Source: Caldilineaceae bacterium (GTDB lineage Bacteria; Chloroflexota; Anaerolineae; Caldilineales; Caldilineaceae). Taken from it: a stretch of 64,000 nucleotides of DNA. Of this stretch, positions 16,784-25,503 are shown piece after piece. Every line of letters starts with the position of its first letter. Within the stretch, counting starts at the first letter, position 1. The position numbers and the translations under genes are program-made. Location: positions 114,760-178,759 of the forward strand of contig JAHBVH010000004.1 of the NCBI GenBank assembly GCA_019637645.1, given 5' to 3'. The notes beneath the pieces were generated by a model that saw only the letters and a list, made by a program, of their open reading frames with translations, did no database searches and was not told the DNA's origin.

Positions 16784-18523
16784 TTACCCAATATGATATT
16801 TCGCTTCGGCCAGCCGATAGAGACGACGCCAGAGCAAGCTATTTAACCCAACCACAAAGATACTCATAACGCCAACGCCCAACGCAATGCGCGGCCAATC
16901 ACCGGCGCTGGTGGCTTGGGCAATGTACGCGCCCAGCCCCTGCGCCACCAAGGTTTGATCGCCCCACTTGACCACTTCGGCCACAATGCTGGCATTCCAC
17001 GCGCCGCCCGCTGCCGTAATCCCCCCGGTGATCCAAGCCGGGAAGATCCCGGGCAGGATCAGTTCACGCCAGCGATGGTAGGGCTTCAGCCCCATATTCA
17101 TGGTCATCTCGCGCAGTTCCGTGGGGATGCGCGTGGCACCGGCGATGACATTGAATAAGATATACCATTGGGCCCCCAGAGCCATGAGCAACATGCCACC
17201 TAGGTTAATATCGATCCCCGCTCTGATGAAAAAGAGCGTCGCAAAGGGAAAGAGAAAATTGGCCGGAAACGACGAGAGAAATTGGACCATGGGCTGCGCC
17301 AACCGCGCAAAGCGAGGATGAAAGCCAATCGCCACGCCCACCGGTGTCCAGATCAAGGTACTCAAGAGTAGCAAGGCGAGCACACGTAGAAAGGTGGCCC
17401 CCCCCAACCAAATCACTTTCCCCATTTCGGCCACGGTCACCTCACTCAGGATGAAGCTCAAACCAGCGATGAGCAACCCAGCCAGCCCCAGCCCAAGCAC
17501 AGTGCGATAGAGCGGCTCGACCCAACGGGGCTCGGGCTTTTTCAGTATCTGCGCCTGTTGCCGGGCATAATACCCAGCTTCGACGCGCGTATGGAAAGCT
17601 TCGGTGAAAGGCCCAACCAGTGCGTTGAGACGCCGGGGCAGGGTCGAATGGTTGACGAGGGAGAGCAGCCAAGCCGTTGGTGTCTCACTCGATACACTCC
17701 GTTCATATTTAAATTTATGGCTCCAGGCCGTCAGCGGACGCCAAAAGAGTTGATCCACCAACACAATCACCACAGCCATGGTCACAATCGCCAGCGCCAG
17801 GGCGTGCATATCGCTCGCCGCGATGGCTACCGTGACGTAGGAGCCAATCCCTGGCAGGGTATAATGTTGATTGAGGACGCTGATCGCCTCGCTGGCCGCC
17901 ACAAAGAACCAACCACCGCCAAAGCTCATCATCGCGTTCCAGATCAGACTGATCATGGCCCAGGGTAGCTCAATCTTGCGGAAATTGAGCCAGGGCGAGA
18001 GCTTATAGATGGTAGCGGCTTCGCGCAGATCCTTGGGAACCGTGCGGAGCGATTCATAAAAGGAAAAGGCCATATTCCAAGCTTGTCCTGTGAAAATGGC
18101 AAAGATTGAAGTCGCCTCTAGCCCTAGCAAACGGCCAGGGAAGAGCGCCATAAAACCGGTAATTGTGATCGAGAGAAAGCCCAAAACCGGAACCGATTGA
18201 AGAATGTCTAGCAACGGGACCAACAGTTGCTCCCAGCGCCGACTGTGCGCTGCGAGATAGCCATAGACCATGGCAAACAAGGTCGAACAGGCCAAGGCAA
18301 TGAACATGCGGAGCACCGTACGCCCCACATAGTAAGGCAGGTTAACTGGATCTAGGCTAATCTGCGGCACCAACGCCGGCGGCTGAAAACGGACCAGCGC
18401 CCCCGCCCCGATCCGAGCAACGAGGCCCAAAAAGGCCAACGTCCCCAGAATAAGCAATAGATCGGCCAGGAGTGAGGAACGGCGGCGCGTGACCGCCGGT
18501 AGATCAAAGAACCGATTGAACAT
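16784..18523 (-). CDS. ABC transporter permease, two fused permease domains (579 aa)
   Basis: Two BPD_transp_1 modules in one chain: residues about 70-265, with the EAA loop at LREAATIYKLSPWLNFRKIELPWA, and about 360-570, with ELREMTMNMGLKPYHRWRELILPGIFPAW. Each carries the EAA-type contact with the ATPase, so one polypeptide can supply the whole membrane channel. The pairing with the extended ATPase downstream is typical of this NitT/TauT subgroup. SD GAGGTGG is 5 nt before ATG 18523. The expected periplasmic binding protein is missing from the neighbourhood; it may be encoded elsewhere. Confidence 0.92.
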   Translation of the reverse strand: MFNRFFDLPAVTRRRSSLLADLLLILGTLAFLGLVARIGAGALVRFQPPALVPQISLDPVNLPYYVGRTVLRMFIALACSTLFAMVYGYLAAHSRRWEQLLVPLLDILQSVPVLGFLSITITGFMALFPGRLLGLEATSIFAIFTGQAWNMAFSFYESLRTVPKDLREAATIYKLSPWLNFRKIELPWAMISLIWNAMMSFGGGWFFVAASEAISVLNQHYTLPGIGSYVTVAIAASDMHALALAIVTMAVVIVLVDQLFWRPLTAWSHKFKYERSVSSETPTAWLLSLVNHSTLPRRLNALVGPFTEAFHTRVEAGYYARQQAQILKKPEPRWVEPLYRTVLGLGLAGLLIAGLSFILSEVTVAEMGKVIWLGGATFLRVLALLLLSTLIWTPVGVAIGFHPRFARLAQPMVQFLSSFPANFLFPFATLFFIRAGIDINLGGMLLMALGAQWYILFNVIAGATRIPTELREMTMNMGLKPYHRWRELILPGIFPAWITGGITAAGGAWNASIVAEVVKWGDQTLVAQGLGAYIAQATSAGDWPRIALGVGVMSIFVVGLNSLLWRRLYRLAEAKYHIG

Positions 18524-18627
18524 AATCCACCTCGCAAAGCATCATTGGGCTAGAAATTACGCCAAGCTAGCGCGGACAGGCTTGCCAAACCTATCAGCGC
18601 TGATCCTGCGTAAGTCCTGAATAAAAA

Positions 18628-18657
18628 AGCCGACTGATTCAGGAGAACCAGTCGGCT
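18628..18657 (-). terminator. intrinsic terminator after the GbsR gene
   Basis: On the minus strand AGCCGACTG...CAGTCGGCT forms a 9-bp stem followed immediately by TTTTTTATT (18627 downward). This is a textbook Rho-independent terminator ending the regulator transcript before the permease gene. Confidence 0.85.
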
Positions 18658-18698
18658 AATCGCGTCCAACGCGGCCCATTGCGAGGCGGCCTTCAGCG

Positions 18699-19208
18699 TT
18701 ACCTTGGGTTCTCCTTATGGGACTGCCACTGTTGAAGCATGGTGTCAAACGCGCCTTGTACCATCGCGGTCCAAGCCAAAATTTCTTCTAACCGCGCTCG
18801 TGCGGGGTGTTGTGCGTCCATCCCGACGAGGCCATCTTCGGCCATTTCGCGCAGGGAATGGATGCCATCCAGCCGCATCTCCAACGATTTCTCCCAGGCA
18901 TCATCGGCAAAGGTATAGAAATCGCTGCGCTCGCCTGGCAACGAGACCCGATCGGCCAACCCCGTCATCACCAGCGTGCGCAGGTTGGTCGAAACACTGC
19001 TCCGGCTCACCTGTAGCAACTCGGCCATCTCTTCGGGCGAGATGGGCCGCGAAGAGGCCAACAACAGCCCTAAGATCCGGCCACCAATGCGCGGCACCCC
19101 ATACTCTTCAAAGTGTAAGCCCATATTTTCGATAAACTGCAATAACGTACTTTTGTCCCCAGAAAGGGGAGAAAGACTGTCTACGTTATCCGTTTGCGCA
19201 GAATCCAT
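18699..19208 (-). CDS. GbsR/MarR family transcriptional regulator (169 aa)
   Basis: A winged-helix DNA-binding protein. FIENMGLHFEEYGVPRIGGRILGLLLASSRPISPEEMAELLQVSRSSVSTNLRTLVMTGL (split here only for reading) carries the GbsR-type N-terminus and helix-turn-helix; DRVSLPGERSDFYTF is the wing. In Bacillus GbsR controls choline/glycine-betaine genes; distant homologues regulate varied transporters. Here it probably controls the ABC transporter that follows on the same strand and itself. The start chosen is ATG 19208 (MDSAQTDN); the frame is open to 19418 but that stretch contains the promoter and operator, so it is leader. A strong terminator lies just after it. Confidence 0.87.
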   Translation of the reverse strand: MDSAQTDNVDSLSPLSGDKSTLLQFIENMGLHFEEYGVPRIGGRILGLLLASSRPISPEEMAELLQVSRSSVSTNLRTLVMTGLADRVSLPGERSDFYTFADDAWEKSLEMRLDGIHSLREMAEDGLVGMDAQHPARARLEEILAWTAMVQGAFDTMLQQWQSHKENPR

Positions 19209-19356
19209 TAGAATCATTACTCCTATCAGGTTACACACCTCAACCAAGCCTAACAGCTTTGGAAAACCTGCCAGGTTGCTGGTTGCACCGACCCATTGCC
19301 TACTTTTAGCTGGCTTTATCGCTTGCAATATCAGCGATATTTTACATCGTAAAGCG

Positions 19357-19385
19357 ATTATACACCCACTACTTATTTCAGTCAA
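19357..19385 (-). promoter_or_regulatory. sigma-70-type promoter of the GbsR gene
   Basis: On the minus strand TTGACT (19385-19380), a 17-nt spacer and a consensus TATAAT (19362-19357). The predicted start near 19350 leaves a 140-nt leader that contains a degenerate repeat core. Confidence 0.8.
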
Positions 19386-19398
19386 CACTGAAATAAGT
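19371..19398. promoter_or_regulatory. palindromic operator overlapping the -35
   Basis: ACTTATTTCAGT-CAAC-ACTGAAATAAGT is a perfect 12-bp inverted repeat covering the -35 and half of the spacer. Its place makes it a likely binding site for the GbsR-like regulator (autorepression). I did not find a second copy before the permease gene. Confidence 0.75.
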
Positions 19399-19464
19399 AA
19401 CACAATCATATCAATCAATTTGTTTATGTTTTTATAGAACAGACTAAAATTCCTGAATAAAAAA

Positions 19465-19495
19465 GCCCACGGGCATCGTCAGGCTACCCATGGGC
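19465..19495 (-). terminator. intrinsic terminator after the DUF4956 gene
   Basis: On the minus strand GCCCATGGG and CCCGTGGGC pair (one G-U) and are followed by TTTTTTATT. The flank CCTGAATAAAAAAGCC (plus strand) is shared with the terminator at 18628-18657. Confidence 0.8.
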
Positions 19496-19536
19496 CGCTC
19501 TATTGGATCAGGCTAAGTCTTTACATTACACGAACA

Positions 19537-20235
19537 CTATAGATCGACCTCTTGTTGCCCGCTAATGAGCATAACTTTATTATTACCGTTGACGCGGCTC
19601 AACTCCGCCAAAAAGGCTTGGAGATCGGCCTGCGGTTGCATTTCGACGGTATAGACCAGTTCAGTCAAGGTGCCAGCTTGGACGGTCTCCATGGCAATTA
19701 GATCCCACTGTTTCAAAAAGCGGTGGAAGACTGTTTCAAAGAGGGTGGCATAAGGCAGGTCGGCGGCCAAGCGCACTTTGAGGAGATGATGAGTGGCCGG
19801 TTGGGCAAAAAGATTGAGCTTCAGCATGACCCACAAGAAAAAACAGATCGTGACGGTGGCAATCGCGCCCAACAGATAAAAGCGGGTGCCACAGGCCATG
19901 CCAACGACCATGGCAAAAAAGATATAGCCCACGTCGCGCGTATCTTTCACCGCATTGCGAAAACGCACAATCGATAGCGCGCCCACCAAGGTAAACGCGC
20001 GCGCAATATTCGAGCCGATAATCAGCATAATAATCGCAACCACCATGCTCATCATCACCAGCGTATGCACATAGGACTGCGTATACGCTGGTGAACGATG
20101 GGTCTTTTGATAAGTCCAGCCGACCACCAGCGATAAGAGAAAGCTGAGGACTATGGTAAGCACAATGTCATTGATGGAAAACTCACCCGTTGGTACATTC
20201 ATGCTTTCCAGTAGATCTATCCAATTTATCATCAT
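19537..20235 (-). CDS. DUF4956 domain membrane protein (232 aa)
   Basis: N-terminal half with about four membrane segments (about 25-43, 55-75, 80-92, 105-140) and a cytosolic C-terminal domain (about 145-232). The motif ALSIVRFRNAVKDTRDVGYIF is the most conserved stretch of DUF4956 and resembles the MgtC/SapB fold's RIRT-like loop. The function of DUF4956 is not established, but it is often encoded with VTC-domain proteins and CotH kinases, exactly as here. That suggests a membrane partner for a polyphosphate-related or spore-coat-like process; inference only. A 28-bp hairpin separates it from the VTC gene, and a good terminator follows. Confidence 0.88.
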   Translation of the reverse strand: MMINWIDLLESMNVPTGEFSINDIVLTIVLSFLLSLVVGWTYQKTHRSPAYTQSYVHTLVMMSMVVAIIMLIIGSNIARAFTLVGALSIVRFRNAVKDTRDVGYIFFAMVVGMACGTRFYLLGAIATVTICFFLWVMLKLNLFAQPATHHLLKVRLAADLPYATLFETVFHRFLKQWDLIAMETVQAGTLTELVYTVEMQPQADLQAFLAELSRVNGNNKVMLISGQQEVDL

Positions 20236-20256
20236 TTCTCATTCTATATGTATAGG

Positions 20257-20321
20257 ACGCGGATTAACGCGGATGGCCGCGGATTGATTTCTTATCCGCG
20301 GCCATCCGCGTTAATCCGCGT
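20257..20321. repeat. 28-bp perfect inverted repeat (ACGCGGAT type)
   Basis: 20257-20284 and 20294-20321 are exact reverse complements with a 9-nt loop. Each arm contains GCGGATTAACGCGGATGG. A related 21-bp hairpin (GCGGATGAACGCGGAT) lies at 39753-39814. It sits between the VTC and DUF4956 genes. Confidence 0.85.
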
Positions 20322-20373
20322 GCAACTCATTTCAACCTACCTCGATAGCCGTAGACAACGAGCAGCAGGGCTA

Positions 20374-21156
20374 TCATCCCGTGCCCAGTGGCCCGGGTGT
20401 AGCGACCAGCAGCCGTTGACGGTGATCGATCACAGTACTTTGCTCCAGGGCGAGACAATATTTGCTAATCCGCTGCGCTTGACAGCGCTCTTGGGCTAAC
20501 AGGCTCGCCAACCAATAGGGCACGTTGCGATTCACCTTGACTTCCATGACACACAGGTGTGGTGGAATAAAGTGGCGACCACTATCCACACCCGCGGTGA
20601 GCAGGTTGAGATCATAGGTGCGCCCCCGCAACTGGGTATCGAAAGTGATCCGTAGATCGGCATGCGGCTCCCGCCCATTGAGCGCCAGCCGTTGATAGGT
20701 GACGACACAGGCCGGTTCCAGTTGACAAGTTGTGTATAAATAATTGACCTCTTGCAACACGGCCTGTGCCGTGGGAGGAAAATCGGTCAAGTAATCTGGA
20801 TAGCTGGCCAGCGCGACAGCCTGACGATAGGGCATAGCAACCCGCGCCTTGCTCATCAGTTTATTGCGCCGCGCTTTGATTTCAACATAGGCCAGCGTTT
20901 CGGGAGTCACCCTTTGCTTGCCATAGACGCGGACGCGCACCTTGCGCCGGTTACGATGCCCTTCCAGCTTATCCCAGTAGGCTTGGTAGGTTGGGGTGTC
21001 AAAGTAGAGACTGGCAATGGTATATTCGTTTTCGCCCTGGTTGTTCGCGTCCGGTATGGTATACGCTTGCAGATGCGCCAACATAGCTGTACGCTGCGCC
21101 TGTGTAATGAGATATTTTAATTCATAGCGTAACGATGTCTTCAGCCGCACAGCCAC
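20374..21156 (-). CDS. VTC domain protein, polyphosphate polymerase-like (260 aa)
   Basis: A tunnel-shaped CYTH/TTM-fold catalytic domain as in yeast Vtc4, which makes polyphosphate from ATP. Visible features are RYELKYLITQAQ at the N-terminus, the basic strand GHRNRRKVRVRVYG, YVEIKARRNKLMSKAR, the acidic end CVMEVKVNRNVPYWL and the terminal QRISKYCLAL helix. The Lys/Arg-rich strands bind triphosphate and the Glu residues bind metal. There is no membrane segment, so it probably works with DUF4956. It begins with GTG immediately after the CotH stop codon, so the two are coupled. Confidence 0.85.
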   Translation of the reverse strand: MAVRLKTSLRYELKYLITQAQRTAMLAHLQAYTIPDANNQGENEYTIASLYFDTPTYQAYWDKLEGHRNRRKVRVRVYGKQRVTPETLAYVEIKARRNKLMSKARVAMPYRQAVALASYPDYLTDFPPTAQAVLQEVNYLYTTCQLEPACVVTYQRLALNGREPHADLRITFDTQLRGRTYDLNLLTAGVDSGRHFIPPHLCVMEVKVNRNVPYWLASLLAQERCQAQRISKYCLALEQSTVIDHRQRLLVATPGPLGTG

Positions 21157-24120
21157 TTACCTTCCTGTCCCTGCTGCGCCCCGCAGCATCGTTTCCGGCA
21201 CCTGGCCTGGAGTGCCGTCTACTTCCATACTTGCACGCCAATTTTGCGGCTGATTAGGATCACCCCAAGGATTGATCAATTCCAGCGAGTAGCCGCGGCC
21301 ATCGGCCAACAGCGGCCACGCGCCATTGTCATCGTAGGTCACCGCTGTCAGCACCTGCCCTGTGGCGTTGTAGAGCGTAATGGTCTCTCCCCGATCCGAG
21401 AGGCGACCCGCAAAGACCCCTGCGATCTCGGCGGTTGGATAGCGGTCACGGAATTTGGAGAAGTTGCTCACCAAGGTCAGCGAAGCACCGGCGGGCAAGG
21501 TTGTGTACTGGGGAAAGCGAAAGGTAATGCCCGCGAAGTAGGCATTCGACAGATCGACGGGCAACGCGCCCAGATTGGTGATCTCCATAAATTCATCACG
21601 CTCATCCCCTGCTGGATGGTACATGATCTCCGTGATGCGCAGGAGTGAGTGTTGATCGGCGCGCGGGAAGAAGGCTGCGGCCAAGGCGCTCCACTCATCA
21701 CCGACCTTGACCCGCGCCTTGAACAGCGTGGAGGTCGTTACCCTAACCGGCGCTTGATAGAGCGTAGCCGTTGCCCCCGGTGCGCCGTTGCCAACCGACC
21801 GCGGATCAGAGCCGTCTAGCGTATAGTAGATCGCACCTTGGGTGGCCGTTAGCGCCACGGTCACGGCCCCGGCAAAGCGCCCACCGAATTGGCTCAGGTG
21901 CGGCGGATCGAGCGCGGGATAGTACCCTGCTTGGCGGGCCAGTTCGAGTAGCTTTTCACTGTTGCCCACCATCTGTTGGCGAACCGCCTCGCGCGCCCGT
22001 TGCCAATCGGCTTGGGTGATGGGCGGTTCATAGCGCGCGTCGCCCCAGCGTGCCGATTCGGCAACGATAGCCAGTTCGAGTTCGTCCGTAATCGCCAACC
22101 AGCGCGCCGCTGATTGGGCCGTGGTCAACGCGCCATCATTAAAGAGGTGTTTATAGAGCCGATCGGCAAAGAGTAGGCGGAAATCGGAATTTTCCATAAG
22201 CGCCAACAGCACCAACTTGATGACGTTGGGAAAAGGGCGGCCTTCTTCATAGTCCACCCCGAGGTTGATGGCGGCACCTTGATTCCAGGTATCTTCGCCA
22301 TCCCAGGCCCAGAAGAGATTTTTCCCCGCGGGATAGTGGACGTTGGCATACCAGTTATTGTTGGGCCAGTCGCCATTACCAGCATACCAGTTGACAATCA
22401 CATAGTCGCTGAATTGGATGGGGTCAATAAATTCCAACATGGTTGCATAGCGGCTGGCATCGGCCAACCCACCGGCCTGCGCCAACTCAATCAGAACGTT
22501 GAAACGATCTGCTTGGCCCTCGATCATGCCGCCATGATTAACGGCAAACCATTCCTCTTTGGTGCCACCGAGGTAGGAACTAGCAAAGGCATGATCGGGG
22601 CGTTCGACCAAATTATAGAGCCCCCAATAGAGCCCGTTAAGATAGAGATGGACGAAACGGCCATGTATGCCCACGCCAGACATAGCCAACTGGGAAGCGC
22701 GCAGCCACTCGTCACGGGCATAGGTCGCTTGGCGATGATCCAGATTACGGTCTGGTGCTGGTGGATGCCCCGCAAAGCTGCGATCTACCCCAGCGCGCAA
22801 AATCACCGTATCAAATTCAGCCACAGGTGAGTTGGTGAAGAGTTGATAATTGAGCTGGGCTGCGCCATAGTCGCGCTTAAAGAAGAGGCGAAACGAGTGT
22901 TTCGGCATAAATTCATAGCGCCCAGCCCCCCCTTGGAGCCGCAGCCCAGCGTTGATCTGGAAACCAGCAGCCGCATCAGCCGGATCGATCCATTCAACCG
23001 ACACGGGCCGCTCCATCACGGGGCCGCGGTCGCGCGGCTGGGCATAAATATCCCAGTTAGCGAGCGGCGTCACCAAGGAAAGGGTGGGCAGCGCCAGCAA
23101 CCCCTCTTCAAGGAGCGGACCAGCGTGCGGATCATTGACAATGGTCGGGTCCATGGCATAGTCAACCACAACGGGATCGCCCGCGTTGTAACCGCCAAAG
23201 GAAATAGCATGAGTGCCCAAGGTGACGGGAAAACCGGCTGGCTGCGCTGGTTGTTGCCGGATGGCATCAAGAAAAAGATAGCTTTGGGTGACAAGCGGGG
23301 CAGGGCGTGCGCCAGGGACGAAAGCCCCCGCGCGTACGATGGTTGTCGTCGCCACCGGAATGGGCGTTGTATAGAGCAAGCCTGTTGCCAAGGTTGGTTC
23401 GCTGCCATCAAGGGTGTAACGGATCACGGCGTCGCGGGTCTTGGTTGCTAGCGCGATGGTTATGGGGGCGGCGTAAAAGCCGTGGGGTAGGCTAAAGGTT
23501 ACGGGCTCTACCGCGCCCTGCCATAAAGGCGTTGTGCTATTGGCGGTCCCTGGCGTAGGTTGATCAAAAAAGCCGTAGACAACTTCCTGGTTCGTGGATG
23601 CCAGCCGCCCATAGGAGACATTACGTAGTTGAGCGGGGTAGGTTATGGCAGAGCCATCCAAATGACGACGCGTGTTCGGCGGCAAGAGCGCCAGAAAGCC
23701 ACCATCGGCGGCGAGCCCGAAATTGGTGTGCAGATTTTCAACTTCGCCATCGGCAGCTTGAGTTTTAAGGCGACGACGATCCTTATTGGCGGCAAAAATC
23801 ACCAAGTACGCGCCGCTCTCTAGCTGGAGGGTCGGCAATATCCATTTGTCTGGCTGCGTTTCATCATCGGTGAGCGACCAATGGGTGAGATCAACGGTTC
23901 GGTCGGTGGGGTTGTATAGTTCAATCCAATCGCCAAAGTCCCCATCCTCGTCGGCTAGTCCTTGATCCTGCGTCATCATCACTTCATTGATGATGACCTG
24001 GGCCGCTACTCCTGAACCGGGCTGGGTCGGATCAGCCAGTAGCTGCCTCAAGTTAAAGAGACAATAGAGGAAGAGCAATGCCCAGAAGTAATATGGAAAG
24101 CGCGCTTTACGAGTAGACAT
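21157..24120 (-). CDS. exported CotH kinase-like protein with lamin-tail domains (987 aa)
   Basis: A signal anchor (FWALLFLYCLFNLRQLL, 12-28), then a lamin-tail domain (about 40-155; VIINEVMMTQ...DWIELYNPTDRTVDLTHWSLTD), a chitobiase-like C-terminal domain (about 205-270; IRYTLDGSEPT), a CotH kinase-like region (about 385-700; GLRLQGGAGRYEFMPKHSFRLFFKRDYG), a second TLDGSDP module (about 765-830) and a C-terminal lamin-tail (RITEIMYHPAGDERDEFMEITNLG). Known CotH proteins phosphorylate spore-coat proteins; the many non-sporeformer relatives are secreted and uncharacterised. It heads the CotH-VTC-DUF4956 unit and acts outside the cytoplasmic membrane. Confidence 0.88.
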   Translation of the reverse strand: MSTRKARFPYYFWALLFLYCLFNLRQLLADPTQPGSGVAAQVIINEVMMTQDQGLADEDGDFGDWIELYNPTDRTVDLTHWSLTDDETQPDKWILPTLQLESGAYLVIFAANKDRRRLKTQAADGEVENLHTNFGLAADGGFLALLPPNTRRHLDGSAITYPAQLRNVSYGRLASTNQEVVYGFFDQPTPGTANSTTPLWQGAVEPVTFSLPHGFYAAPITIALATKTRDAVIRYTLDGSEPTLATGLLYTTPIPVATTTIVRAGAFVPGARPAPLVTQSYLFLDAIRQQPAQPAGFPVTLGTHAISFGGYNAGDPVVVDYAMDPTIVNDPHAGPLLEEGLLALPTLSLVTPLANWDIYAQPRDRGPVMERPVSVEWIDPADAAAGFQINAGLRLQGGAGRYEFMPKHSFRLFFKRDYGAAQLNYQLFTNSPVAEFDTVILRAGVDRSFAGHPPAPDRNLDHRQATYARDEWLRASQLAMSGVGIHGRFVHLYLNGLYWGLYNLVERPDHAFASSYLGGTKEEWFAVNHGGMIEGQADRFNVLIELAQAGGLADASRYATMLEFIDPIQFSDYVIVNWYAGNGDWPNNNWYANVHYPAGKNLFWAWDGEDTWNQGAAINLGVDYEEGRPFPNVIKLVLLALMENSDFRLLFADRLYKHLFNDGALTTAQSAARWLAITDELELAIVAESARWGDARYEPPITQADWQRAREAVRQQMVGNSEKLLELARQAGYYPALDPPHLSQFGGRFAGAVTVALTATQGAIYYTLDGSDPRSVGNGAPGATATLYQAPVRVTTSTLFKARVKVGDEWSALAAAFFPRADQHSLLRITEIMYHPAGDERDEFMEITNLGALPVDLSNAYFAGITFRFPQYTTLPAGASLTLVSNFSKFRDRYPTAEIAGVFAGRLSDRGETITLYNATGQVLTAVTYDDNGAWPLLADGRGYSLELINPWGDPNQPQNWRASMEVDGTPGQVPETMLRGAAGTGR

Positions 24121-24284
24121 TACGATTTATCATGACGATTCTTCAACGGAGCTGACAGCCCTGACCTGAAAGCGGTTTTCGGCTAGCCCTCCTGTCGCTG
24201 CTGATTATACCACAGCCTTTGCTAGAATCCCATGTGAAAGTCGCCATAAACACAGTTCTTGATTAGCCAAGCAATAAAAATAAA

Positions 24285-24324
24285 CGCGAAGCACCGCGGC
24301 GCCCTGGCGCCGCGGTGCTTCGCG
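24285..24324 (-). terminator. strong hairpin terminator after the dienelactone hydrolase gene
   Basis: A 19-bp perfect stem (24285-24303 with 24306-24324; arm CGCGAAGCACCGCGGCGCC). On the minus strand it is followed by TTTATTTTTATTG, so it ends the transcript of the gene stopping at 24349. Confidence 0.8.
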
Positions 24325-24348
24325 TCGCAAAATTTCGCGGCCAGTCAG

Positions 24349-25320
24349 TTAGAGATAGTCAGCAAACCAGGCAAGCGTATCTTCCCAAGCTTGGGTGGCT
24401 TGCTCTTCCACATAGCGCGGCCCGGTATCATTATGGAAAGCGTGATTGACACCGGGGTAGATCTTGATCTCATAGGTCTTGCCCGCTTCTGCCAACGCGG
24501 CTTCGAGCGGCTCAATGCCCGCATTAATCCGCTCATCTTGTTCGGCATAGACCCCTAGGACCGCGGCATTGATATTGGGTACTTGGTCCAGCTCGGGCGC
24601 TGGGCCATAGAAAGGTATAGCTGCCTTCAGGGTGGGCAGGGCTGTTGCCACCCGCCACGTAATGCCCCCGCCAAAGCAGAAGCCGATCATACCCAGGCGC
24701 TCACCATCGACATAATCGAGTGTCTGGAGATAATCAGCCGCGGCCAGAAAGTCACCGACATGGCGGTCGGCCCCGGCTTCGGTCAGGAGGGCTGGCACTG
24801 CGTCGCGATCATGGGCCGCGGTGCCGCCTTCGCGTGAGAGCAGATCGAGCGCAAAGGCGACATAGCCATGCTTGGCGAAGCGTCGCGCCACATCCCGAAT
24901 GTGCTCGTTGAGGCCACGGTTTTCATGACAGACCAAAATGGCGGGGTAGATGCCTTCCGCCACAGGTCGCACCAGATAGCCCATGATCTCATCACTCCCA
25001 CTGGGGAAAGTAACATCACTGCCGGAAACGTCGGGGTCATCGGCGGGAACAGAGAAGGGACTCTGGGGCTCGGTGGGCGGTACACTGGTGGGTGGCGTCT
25101 CTGGGGTGGCGGCTGGCGCATCCGTGGGCATAGGCTCGGTGGTGGCAGGCAGTTCAATAGGTCGGCAGCCCACCGCACTCATCGCCGCAATTGTCGCCGC
25201 CATACTGCCCGTCAGAAAGGCCACCCGGCGAATAAAGGTCCGCCGACTGATCTCGCCTTCGCGATAATCATCATAGAATTCTTCGATCAAATACTTACGG
25301 AAGGTTTGCGTCTCTTTCAT
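24349..25320 (-). CDS. dienelactone hydrolase family protein, exported (323 aa)
   Basis: Residues 25-32 read SRRTFIRR, a twin-arginine motif, then a hydrophobic run and SAVGC with C52, so it is probably sent out by Tat and perhaps lipid-anchored. A Thr/Pro-rich linker (53-95) leads to the DLH domain. The triad is C215 (GFCFGGG), D262 (YAEQDER) and H293 (GVNHAFHN), with E133 in CHENRGLNEH as the usual family glutamate. Dienelactone hydrolases open lactone rings in aromatic breakdown, but exported Tat-linked relatives are of unknown substrate. An efficient hairpin terminator follows. AGGAG upstream of ATG 25320 (AAAGGAGAAATCGC) confirms the start. Confidence 0.9.
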   Translation of the reverse strand: MKETQTFRKYLIEEFYDDYREGEISRRTFIRRVAFLTGSMAATIAAMSAVGCRPIELPATTEPMPTDAPAATPETPPTSVPPTEPQSPFSVPADDPDVSGSDVTFPSGSDEIMGYLVRPVAEGIYPAILVCHENRGLNEHIRDVARRFAKHGYVAFALDLLSREGGTAAHDRDAVPALLTEAGADRHVGDFLAAADYLQTLDYVDGERLGMIGFCFGGGITWRVATALPTLKAAIPFYGPAPELDQVPNINAAVLGVYAEQDERINAGIEPLEAALAEAGKTYEIKIYPGVNHAFHNDTGPRYVEEQATQAWEDTLAWFADYL

Positions 25321-25414
25321 GCGATTTCTCCTTTGTCAACCAACGCGCTTGGGGTACACACTACAACAGTACACACCCTATCATTGATGGCGGGGGCAGG
25401 CAGTATCGAGAGAA

Positions 25415-25470
25415 GCCTAGAGATTGGAGCCTAGAAATTGGAGCCTAGAGATTGGAGCCTAGAGATTGGA
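25415..25470. repeat. 4 x 14-bp tandem repeat
   Basis: Four head-to-tail copies of GCCTAGAGATTGGA (copy 2 has A for G at one place). It lies between two hydrolase genes; unit length and lack of spacers exclude a CRISPR array. Confidence 0.85.
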
Positions 25471-25503
25471 GATTGAGCTTAGCCTCTCTCCAATCGCGCC
25501 CGA

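Noticed and set aside
25415..25470. Possible CRISPR array
   Set aside because: Units of 14 bp without spacers; a simple tandem repeat. The same holds for 43481-43522 and 28139-28174.
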